Shown in pieces: positions 7,983 to 12,690 of a DNA stretch of 12,690 nt (within the stretch, counting starts at the first letter, position 1; every line of letters starts with the position of its first letter). The notes beneath the pieces were generated by a model. That model was not told the DNA's origin. It made no database searches and was given only the letters and a program-made list of their open reading frames with translations. Both the position numbers and the translations under genes were made by a program. Source of the stretch: Chitinophagales bacterium (lineage in GTDB: Bacteria; Bacteroidota; Bacteroidia; Chitinophagales; Chitinophagaceae); assembly GCA_015654495.1 (NCBI GenBank), contig JAATGW010000540.1, positions 1 through 12,690 on the forward strand, given 5' to 3'.

Positions 7983-8732
7983 ATGTATAATTCCAGGCAA
8001 TTTTTATATACCATCGCGGCGTGTATTGTGTTGGTTGCATGTCAGCAACACTATGTACCGCAACAGGTTGAATATGCCGGCTATGCTATTAATGTAAAAG
8101 ATTCTTCGGGGCAGAATCTGAGCCGCTTACTCGAACCATATAAAGACAGCGTGGTAAAACTGATGGATAATGTGATTGGCAATCTTCCGGTAAGCCTGGA
8201 AAAAAGTTTGCCAGATGGAACACTGGGTAATTTTTTGGCTGATTCATATCTGATGATGGCAAAACAGAAATACAATCCAAAGGCCTCAATTGCTTTTATG
8301 AATCATGGTGGTATCAGGTTGAATTCAATCCCGGCGGGTCCCATTAAACGCGGAAAGGTTTTTGAGGTAATGCCTTTCGACAATGAAATGATCATTCAGG
8401 ACGTAACAGGTGAAATGTTGCAGGAATACCTGAATGGAATCGCTGCTGACGGAGGTGGTGGTGTAGCAGGAATAAGTTTTCAGATTGCAGATAAAAAAGC
8501 TGTCAATGTTTTAATCAATGGGAAGCCGATTGAACCTGCAGTAAAATATACAATGGTTAATTCAGATTATGTAGTGAATGGCGGTGGCGGTTATACAGGG
8601 TTTCGTGATCTGCCAAAAAACAAAACGGGTTATTTGCTTCGTAATGCGATTTTGGATTATATAAATGGTTTTACAGAAAAGAATTTGCCTGTAGCAATTC
8701 AGGAAGACAAAAGAATCACAAGTGCCAACTAG
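7983..8732 (+). CDS. 5'-nucleotidase C-terminal domain lipoprotein
   Basis: A 249-residue lipoprotein: a signal segment with lipobox LVAC (17-20) puts the lipidated Cys at residue 20. The rest matches the C-terminal, substrate-binding domain of UshA-type 5'-nucleotidases: DGTLGNFLADSYL (78-90), FMNHGGIR (105-112), VFEVMPFDNEMIIQDVTG (126-143) and YVVNGGGGYTGF (196-207). It lacks the metallophosphatase domain, which is encoded by the next gene. That gene overlaps it by 11 bp in another frame, so the order is inverted relative to the fused enzyme (N-domain then C-domain). The two products probably meet outside the inner membrane to form one nucleotide-hydrolysing enzyme. The ATG at 7983 fits the signal peptide. 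No consensus promoter was found in the 116-bp divergent spacer; TACTTTAC is a poor -7 match. Confidence 0.88.
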   Translation: MYNSRQFLYTIAACIVLVACQQHYVPQQVEYAGYAINVKDSSGQNLSRLLEPYKDSVVKLMDNVIGNLPVSLEKSLPDGTLGNFLADSYLMMAKQKYNPKASIAFMNHGGIRLNSIPAGPIKRGKVFEVMPFDNEMIIQDVTGEMLQEYLNGIAADGGGGVAGISFQIADKKAVNVLINGKPIEPAVKYTMVNSDYVVNGGGGYTGFRDLPKNKTGYLLRNAILDYINGFTEKNLPVAIQEDKRITSAN

Positions 8733-9660
8733 AAGAAAATTCATACTGGAATCCGGATTAACACTTGCTTCGTTGCTGGCAGCAAACCCTGTTTTGTTTG
8801 CAAAGGAAGCAAATGAAGTGCCTCAAAAGCTGACCATTCTTCATACCAATGATGTGCATAGCAGGCTTGAATCATTTCCAATGGATGGGTCAGCTAATGC
8901 GGGAAAAGGAGGTACTGCTCCGAGGGCGGCATTAATAGAAAAAATCAGAGCTGAAGGAAATGAAGTTCTTTTACTCGATTCAGGAGATATTTTTCAGGGC
9001 ACGCCATATTTCAATATGTTCAATGGCGAACCCGAGATTAAAGCCATGCAGATGATGGGTTATGATGCATGTACTATGGGCAATCATGATTTTGATGGCG
9101 GGCTTGAAAATTTCCAGGTACAGATGCGGAAGAATGCAACATTCCCACTTGTTATCTGTAACTATGATTTCAAAGAGACTGTGATGGAAAATTCTTTTGT
9201 GCCGTATAAAATTTTCCGGAAGGGAAAACTGGATATTGGAGTAACGGGTGTGGGAATTGAATTAACAGGGTTAGTACCGGACAGTTTATTTGGAAAGACA
9301 AAATATCTTGATCCTATTGCAGAAGTGAACAAAACGGCAGCTTATCTCAGGAAAGAAAAAAAATGTGATATGGTGATTTGCCTGTCGCACCTGGGTGACA
9401 AATATTCCGATAATAAGGTTAGTGATGAAGTACTTGCAAAGGAATCCGACAATATAGATCTGATCCTCGGCGGGCATACACACAGGTTTTTCGATGAACC
9501 AAGGATTTATCAGAATAAGTCAGGAAAAAAAGTTCTGGTTAACCAGGTTGGTTGGGCAGGAATAAAGCTTGGGCGGCTGGACTACAGTTTTTCCCGGGCA
9601 AAGGCTCAAAATTTAGATAATAATCAAAGCATTACGGTAGGAAAGAAAGAAGCAGAATAA
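8722..9660 (+). CDS. 5'-nucleotidase/metallophosphatase catalytic domain with Tat signal
   Basis: A 312-residue protein starting at GTG 8722, inside the end of the previous gene (11-bp overlap). This start is preferred because it includes a twin-arginine signal (PTRRKFILESGL, then a hydrophobic stretch ending near NPVLFA, residue 27). The two-metal phosphatase site is intact: Asp44 and His46 in HTNDVH, Asp89 in DSGD, Asn121 and His122 in GNHDFD, His223 in LSHLG, and His252/His254 in GGHTH. This matches the N-terminal domain of UshA-type enzymes that remove phosphate from nucleotides or split UDP-sugars. The C-terminal substrate domain is absent and is supplied by the upstream gene. If the Tat signal is genuine, the protein is exported folded, possibly with metals loaded. 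Poly-A/T DNA follows the stop. Confidence 0.9.
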   Translation: MPTRRKFILESGLTLASLLAANPVLFAKEANEVPQKLTILHTNDVHSRLESFPMDGSANAGKGGTAPRAALIEKIRAEGNEVLLLDSGDIFQGTPYFNMFNGEPEIKAMQMMGYDACTMGNHDFDGGLENFQVQMRKNATFPLVICNYDFKETVMENSFVPYKIFRKGKLDIGVTGVGIELTGLVPDSLFGKTKYLDPIAEVNKTAAYLRKEKKCDMVICLSHLGDKYSDNKVSDEVLAKESDNIDLILGGHTHRFFDEPRIYQNKSGKKVLVNQVGWAGIKLGRLDYSFSRAKAQNLDNNQSITVGKKEAE

Positions 9661-9987
9661 AAAATTTTTTTTTCGTTTTACAGATTCTATATTCGCTACC
9701 CTTTTAAAAAAAATGGCTCTTTTTTTAGTGAGAACAAAAAAAATAAATCAGTTTTTTTTTTTACATTGAGACAATACAGGAAATATATATACAAACAAAT
9801 CCAACAACAATATAATTTAATTAAGTAATGCGATTGTTTTAGGTTGATTGTAAGATATTTCAAAAGCTGCCTCCTGATCCTTTTTTGTTAGCATTAACCC
9901 TGTGACGTTGAATCGTGCTGGCGCAATTCCTTTGAAAAGACTAAATAGAAGAATTAAAGAATCCTTTTTAAAATTGCTTAAGGACTA
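9661..9987. other. AT-rich spacer upstream of dnaA with homopolymer tracts
   Basis: There is no gene in these 327 bp. The first 100 bases carry a series of A and T runs: T9 at 9665-9673, A8 at 9706-9713, T7 at 9720-9726, A8 at 9736-9743 and T11 at 9752-9762. The last two could form a pure A-U hairpin and may help end transcription of the nucleotidase operon. I searched for DnaA boxes (TTATnCACA) on both strands and saw none with a perfect match, so there is no direct evidence of oriC. AAGGA at 9980-9984 lies only 3 bp before the dnaA ATG. TTCCTTTG at 9927-9934 is one base off the -7 box, with a TTG at 9908-9910 (16-bp spacing), and is a weak dnaA promoter candidate. Confidence 0.6.
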
Positions 9988-11421
9988 ATGGAGAAAGCGC
10001 ATGATAAAGTATGGAATAGTTGTCTGGCTATTATAAAAGATATTGTAGAATGGCAGCATTTCAAAACATGGTTTGAACCTATCAGACCAGTTGCCCTTAA
10101 AGAAAAAATCCTCACCATCCAGGTACCCAGTCAATTCTTTTATGAATACCTGGAAGAGCATTATGTAAATTTACTGGCAAAGACTTTGAAGAGAGAATTA
10201 GGGAAAGAAGCCAGGCTGGAATACCGGATCATGGTTGATAGTGGTAATGACAAGAATAAACCACTGACAATGGATGTGGCGGCACATGGTTTTAAAACCT
10301 TTTCCAACAATGAAATGGATTTTCCACTCGTAATAAATAATCCTGTTAAGAATCCCTTTGTGATTCCCGGTTTGCGAAAAATGCAGATCGACTCACAATT
10401 GAATCCTATATATACATTTGATTCATTTGTAGAAGGGGATTGTAACCGCGTTGCCAGAAGGGCGGGTAAAACCGTTGCAGAAAAGCCTGGAGCAACTTCT
10501 TTTAATCCGCTGGTTATATATGGTGGTGTTGGCCTTGGTAAAACGCATCTTGCACAAGCCGTGGGTAATGAGGTTAAAAGATTGCATCAGAATAAAGTGG
10601 TTCTGTATGTTTCTTCTGAAAAATTCATCAATCAGTTTCAGGATCATAGCCGGAATAATGCGATAAACGATTTCATACATTTTTATCAGTTAATTGATGT
10701 GCTGATTATTGATGATGTTCAGTTTTTTAACAGGGCTGAAAAATCTCAGGATGCATTGTTCGCCATTTTTAATCACCTGCATCAGTCCGGAAAACAATTG
10801 ATACTGAGTTCTGATAAACCACCCAAAGACCTGGAAGGTGTACAGGAAAGATTGCTGAGTCGTTTCCGTTGGGGACTGAGTGCTGATCTGCAGGTGCCGG
10901 ATTATGATACCAGGATTGATATCCTGGAAAAGAAAATGAAGAATGACGGACTTGATATGCCGCGTGAGGTAGTAAAATATATTGCTTACAATATTCAGAG
11001 TAATATCCGTGAGCTCGAAGGCGCATTGATTTCGCTTTTGGCACAGTCTTCGCTCAATAAACGTGAAATTGACCTCGACTTGGCTAAGAAGGTGCTCCGT
11101 AACTTTGTGAAGACTTCCTCAAAAGAAATCACTATTGAAACCATTCAGAAAATGGTATGTGAATTCTTTGACGTGTCCTATGATAAGCTGCTGCAAAAAA
11201 CCCGCAAACGCGAAATCGTACAGGCAAGGCAGATCACTATGTACCTTGCCAAGATCTTCACAAAAAATTCTCTAAAAACGATAGGCGAACATTTTGGCGG
11301 TCGCGATCATACTACGGTTATTCATTCCTGTCAGACGGTTAAGGATCTGATGGATACAGATAGTCTTTTCAGGGAAAGTGTAATTGAGTTGCAGCAGAAG
11401 GTGCAGCTGGCGGCGATGTAA
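9988..11421 (+). CDS. dnaA: chromosomal replication initiator DnaA
   Basis: A 477-residue DnaA, complete and of usual length. Domain I (about 1-75, including EWQHFKTWFEPIRP) mediates self-association and helicase contacts. A short linker follows to about residue 110. The AAA+ domain begins at YTFDSFVEGDCN (142-153) and has Walker A GGVGLGKTH (179-187), Walker B LIIDDVQF (239-246), sensor 1 region LILSSDKPP (271-279), Arg292 in the expected arginine-finger position (LLSRFRWGL) and the sensor 2 region IRELEGAL (340-347). Domain IV ends with the DNA-binding signature GGRDHTTVIHSC (437-448), which reads the DnaA box. It starts replication by opening oriC. The next gene on the strand is separated by a repeat array and an intrinsic terminator, so dnaA is probably transcribed alone. 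Confidence 0.98.
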   Translation: MEKAHDKVWNSCLAIIKDIVEWQHFKTWFEPIRPVALKEKILTIQVPSQFFYEYLEEHYVNLLAKTLKRELGKEARLEYRIMVDSGNDKNKPLTMDVAAHGFKTFSNNEMDFPLVINNPVKNPFVIPGLRKMQIDSQLNPIYTFDSFVEGDCNRVARRAGKTVAEKPGATSFNPLVIYGGVGLGKTHLAQAVGNEVKRLHQNKVVLYVSSEKFINQFQDHSRNNAINDFIHFYQLIDVLIIDDVQFFNRAEKSQDALFAIFNHLHQSGKQLILSSDKPPKDLEGVQERLLSRFRWGLSADLQVPDYDTRIDILEKKMKNDGLDMPREVVKYIAYNIQSNIRELEGALISLLAQSSLNKREIDLDLAKKVLRNFVKTSSKEITIETIQKMVCEFFDVSYDKLLQKTRKREIVQARQITMYLAKIFTKNSLKTIGEHFGGRDHTTVIHSCQTVKDLMDTDSLFRESVIELQQKVQLAAM

Positions 11422-11464
11422 AACGTTAAACGTTTAAAGTTATACGTTTAACGTTCAACGTTGA
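11422..11464. repeat. 7-bp tandem repeat (consensus ACGTTnA, 6 copies), containing a 12-bp inverted repeat
   Basis: Directly after the dnaA stop, six 7-bp units run from 11423 to 11464: ACGTTAA, ACGTTTA, AAGTTAT, ACGTTTA, ACGTTCA, ACGTTGA. Because the core ACGT is palindromic, the array also contains a perfect 12-bp inverted repeat (AACGTTAAACGT at 11422-11433 against 11444-11455, 10-base loop). There is no T-tract, so it is not a standard terminator. Confidence 0.85.
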
Positions 11465-11509
11465 ACAGCCAGTGGAAAGTTGAAAGTGTATTAAACTAAT
11501 TGTAATATC

Positions 11510-11534
11510 AATCCTGCTGCGGCAGGATTTTTTT
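11510..11534 (+). terminator. intrinsic terminator after dnaA, touching the acylphosphatase start codon
   Basis: AATCCTGC (11510-11517), loop TGCG and GCAGGATT (11522-11529) form an 8-bp stem, followed by seven T residues (11528-11534). The last T is the base before the acylphosphatase ATG at 11535. The 3' arm contains AGGA (11524-11527), 7 bp before the ATG, so the folded hairpin would also hide the only Shine-Dalgarno-like sequence. Confidence 0.85.
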
Positions 11535-11807
11535 ATGACCAGGGAGATTATTGTCAGCGGGAAGGTTCAGGGCGTTTTTTACCGGGCTTCGGCGGTTGAA
11601 ATGGCGATCAGTCTGAATATTACCGGCCGGGTAAAGAATCTGAGAGATGGTCGTGTGTGGATGATTGCTACGGGGAAAGAACCCGAAATGAAGCGGTTTA
11701 TCGAATGGAATCACATCGGCCCGCCCCGGGCAAGAGTTGACAACCTGGAGATCAGGGAAGCTGATGATCCCGGATATGGTGATTTCAGTATAGAGCGCCA
11801 CAATTAG
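11535..11807 (+). CDS. acyP: acylphosphatase
   Basis: A 90-residue acylphosphatase of normal length, expected to hydrolyse acyl phosphates such as acetyl phosphate or carbamoyl phosphate in the cytoplasm. The signature GKVQGVFYR (9-17) supplies the phosphate-binding loop and catalytic Arg17. GRVKNLRDGRV (31-41) supplies catalytic Asn35, and the C-terminal strand is GYGDFSIERH. The usual GVGFR or GVxFR reads GVFYR here, a tolerated variant. The start is fixed by the family N-terminus, yet it directly abuts an intrinsic terminator, leaving no room for a conventional leader. Expression may depend on readthrough from dnaA or on antitermination. The stop at 11807 is followed at once by the promoter of the tRNA region. 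Confidence 0.93.
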   Translation: MTREIIVSGKVQGVFYRASAVEMAISLNITGRVKNLRDGRVWMIATGKEPEMKRFIEWNHIGPPRARVDNLEIREADDPGYGDFSIERHN

Positions 11808-11839
11808 TTTTGGCAATTGACCCTTGTTTCCTATTTTTG
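11808..11839 (+). promoter_or_regulatory. Bacteroidota-type promoter for the tRNA-Ser region
   Basis: TTTTG at 11808-11812 and TATTTTTG at 11832-11839 match the -33 and -7 boxes, with a 19-bp spacer. Transcription would begin near 11845, upstream of all three tandem units and about 265 bp before the mature tRNA. I see no TAnnTTTG inside the repeat units, so this may be the only promoter. Confidence 0.65.
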
Positions 11840-11924
11840 CCCTCCCAAAAAAGCTATCCGCCAGGGCGGACAAAAAAACAGGTTAAACAAAAAAATAAGA
11901 AACGTAAGTTGATTTTAAAATAAC

Positions 11925-11946
11925 GGTGAGGTGGATGAGTGGCTGA
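11925..11946 (+). pseudogene. truncated tRNA-Ser 5' end, copy 1
   Basis: These 22 bases are identical to the first 22 of the intact tRNA-Ser: the acceptor 5' strand GGTGAGG plus most of the D-arm. The next bases belong to the palindrome of unit 2. They supply ATCC, so a D-like hairpin (GGAT against ATCC) can still form. There is no anticodon, variable or T arm. Confidence 0.85.
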
Positions 11947-12018
11947 TCCGCCAGGGCGGACAAAAAAAATAACAGGTTAAATAAAAAAATAAGAAACGTA
12001 AGTTGATTTTAAAATAAC

Positions 12019-12040
12019 GGTGAGGTGGATGAGTGGCTGA
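12019..12040 (+). pseudogene. truncated tRNA-Ser 5' end, copy 2
   Basis: This is identical to copy 1 and to the first 22 bases of the intact gene, with the same leader before it and the palindrome of unit 3 directly after it. Confidence 0.85.
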
Positions 12041-12108
12041 TCCGCCACGGCGGACAAAAAAACAGGTTAAACTAAAAAATAAGAAACGTAAGTTGATTTT
12101 AAAATAAC

Positions 12109-12197
12109 GGTGAGGTGGATGAGTGGCTGAAATCAGTAGTTTGCTAAACTGCCGTACGGGTTAAACTGTACCGAGGGTTCGAATCCCTCCCTCACCG
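12109..12197 (+). tRNA. tRNA-Ser (anticodon GCU)
   Basis: An 89-nt tRNA. The acceptor stem GGTGAGG (12109-12115) pairs with CCTCACC (12190-12196), with discriminator G at 12197. The D-stem is GAT/ATC (12118-12120 with 12132-12134). The anticodon stem is 12136-12140 with 12148-12152, around the loop TTGCTAA, giving anticodon GCU (12143-12145) for AGC/AGU codons. A long variable arm with a GTAC/GTAC stem (12154-12157 with 12168-12171) is diagnostic of serine tRNA. The T-arm is GAGGG/CCCTC around TTCGAAT. CCA is not encoded. Its first 22 bases also appear in two upstream truncated copies. Confidence 0.97.
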
Positions 12198-12205
12198 CAG
12201 GAAAA

Positions 12206-12241
12206 GAAGAAGCGCAATACCAGTAAGGGTTGCGCTTTTTT
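12206..12241 (+). terminator. intrinsic terminator of tRNA-Ser
   Basis: AAGCGCAA (12210-12217) pairs with TTGCGCTT (12230-12237) around a 12-base loop, followed by a T-run to 12241. It lies 12 bases after the tRNA 3' end. Confidence 0.9.
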
Positions 12242-12281
12242 ATTTGCCAGCAGGTAGTAAAAAAGGTAGCAAATTTGACCG

Positions 12282-12312
12282 TTGCACGATTGATTAAACG
12301 CGAATATCTTTG
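12282..12312 (+). promoter_or_regulatory. Bacteroidota-type promoter downstream of the tRNA
   Basis: TTG at 12282-12284 and TATCTTTG at 12305-12312 are separated by 20 bp, a good match to the TTG/TAnnTTTG pattern. Transcription would begin near 12318, a few bases before tandem ATG codons at 12322 and 12325 that lead only into a stop-interrupted frame. Confidence 0.5.
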
Positions 12313-12321
12313 TACTCGCTA

Positions 12322-12522
12322 ATGATGAATAGCTTTTAACTTTTTATCCGGGATTTTTAACTCATTAATCGAACTAAGGATCGAAATCATCCGTTTCTGA
12401 TATTTGAGAATCTATTTCCAAAATATTGATAAAAGAGAGCGATAAACAATTCAATTAATGAAACTAATTGGTTTGAAAATAAGGTATTGGGAAATGCAGT
12501 AAAGCAATCAAATCCACACTAA
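12322..12522 (+). pseudogene. possible decayed 5' end of a tyrosine recombinase (integrase) gene
   Basis: From ATG 12322 a single frame reads MMNSF*LFIRDF*LINRT and, further on, FPKY**KRAINNSINETNW before another stop at 12520-12522. MNSFxxFIRD and PKY(W)xKKxAINxS resemble, from memory, the N-terminal arm-binding region of Bacteroidota integrases, in which PxYWD is common; TGA could be a mutated TGG. The promoter match just upstream and the position beside a tRNA gene, a frequent integration site, fit. Against it, AT-rich noncoding DNA also yields short open stretches between stops, and nothing recognisable follows. Low certainty. Confidence 0.3.
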
Positions 12523-12690
12523 AGTATATTTCCACATATCCAGAAATTATTATAGAAAATGAAAAGGGCCATAAAATTAAATAGGGCCTGCTGTTTATGA
12601 ATGAAGCGCGCCATGGAAAAGGTTTTCGAAAGGATTTTAAAGAAATGACATGCAAGGGTTTTTGATAAAAAGTTCAAATAATCATGCATC
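12523..12690. other. intergenic DNA at the right edge, no supported gene
   Basis: These bases contain only very short frames, such as one of 15 codons from 12602. A minus-strand frame of 63 codons in this area has no recognisable family and no start signal. No hairpin or repeat stands out. It may continue the decayed region that begins after the tRNA. Confidence 0.5.

Larger units (their letters stand above)
11857..12130 (+). repeat. three tandem ~90-bp units: palindrome + tRNA leader + first 22 bases of tRNA-Ser
   Basis: The units are 11857-11946 (90 bp), 11947-12040 (94 bp, four extra A/T bases) and 12041-12130 (90 bp). Each begins with a 14-bp palindrome, TCCGCC-AG-GGCGGA in the first two and TCCGCC-AC-GGCGGA in the third. 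An A-rich stretch follows, then AGAAACGTAAGTTGATTT and an identical leader, and finally the 5' end of tRNA-Ser up to GGCTGA. Only unit 3 continues into the rest of the tRNA. The units are almost identical, implying recent duplication or active homogenisation. Confidence 0.95.

Noticed and set aside
11508..11873. 121-codon open frame on the minus strand
   Set aside because: It is antisense to the acylphosphatase gene and runs through the terminator, the promoter and the first palindrome.
11857..11880. TCCGCC/GGCGGA palindrome as an intrinsic terminator
   Set aside because: On the plus strand it is followed by A residues, and on the minus strand the T-run comes before the stem; neither fits termination.
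11857..12130. CRISPR array
   Set aside because: The three ~90-bp units are contiguous with no unique spacers and end in tRNA sequence, so they are tandem duplications.
12510..12536. Two DnaA-box lookalikes (AAATCCACA and ATTTCCACA)
   Set aside because: Each has two mismatches to TTATCCACA, and there is no cluster or unwinding element; chance is likely.
12464..12655. 63-codon open frame on the minus strand
   Set aside because: It has no family features, no ribosome site and an aromatic-rich composition typical of AT-rich noncoding DNA.

Overview
The window looks like Bacteroidota DNA, probably a Chitinophagales or Sphingobacteriales relative (the rank below phylum is inference). The evidence is a TonB-dependent receptor tail followed by a small lipoprotein with the acidic +2 region typical of this phylum, a DUF3127 gene next to a COG2509 flavoprotein, AT-leaning intergenic DNA with few Shine-Dalgarno sites, and three good matches to the Bacteroidota promoter pattern (TTG/TTTG, about 19-20 bp, TAnnTTTG).

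Layout. Bases 1-740 (+) hold the last 58 codons of a TonB-dependent receptor and a partner lipoprotein. A DUF2721 membrane protein (814-1281, +) ends 7 bp from the oppositely oriented MsbA-like ABC exporter (1289-3109, -). Next come a repeat-rich spacer with a hairpin, then a NatB-like ABC-2 permease (3369-4700, -) and its ATPase (4746-5681, -). Further along are a COG2509 FAD-dependent dehydrogenase (5870-7486, -) and a DUF3127 protein with an SSB-like acidic tail (7486-7866, -), joined by a TGATG stop-start overlap. A divergent 116-bp spacer leads to a 5'-nucleotidase split over two overlapping genes: a lipoprotein C-domain (7983-8732) and a Tat-exported metallophosphatase (8722-9660). A 327-bp spacer with poly-A/T tracts precedes dnaA (9988-11421). 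After dnaA come a heptamer repeat array, an intrinsic terminator whose T-tract touches the start codon of an acylphosphatase gene (11535-11807), and a tRNA-Ser(GCU) gene (12109-12197) with its own terminator.

The most unusual structure lies just upstream of the tRNA. About 90 bp, made of a GC palindrome, the tRNA leader and the first 22 bases of tRNA-Ser, is present three times in tandem, and only the third copy continues into a whole tRNA. The single good promoter match lies upstream of all three copies, so one precursor could carry two truncated tRNA 5' ends ahead of the functional tRNA. The DNA after the tRNA has a strong promoter match and a stop-riddled frame that may be the relic of an integrase gene.

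Functionally the window mixes envelope genes (uptake receptor, lipoproteins, two ABC systems, nucleotide hydrolysis) with replication and translation genes (dnaA, tRNA-Ser). I see no toxin-antitoxin, phage-defence or CRISPR locus. The tRNA triplication is the best candidate for something undescribed, and it may simply be a tandem duplication scar.
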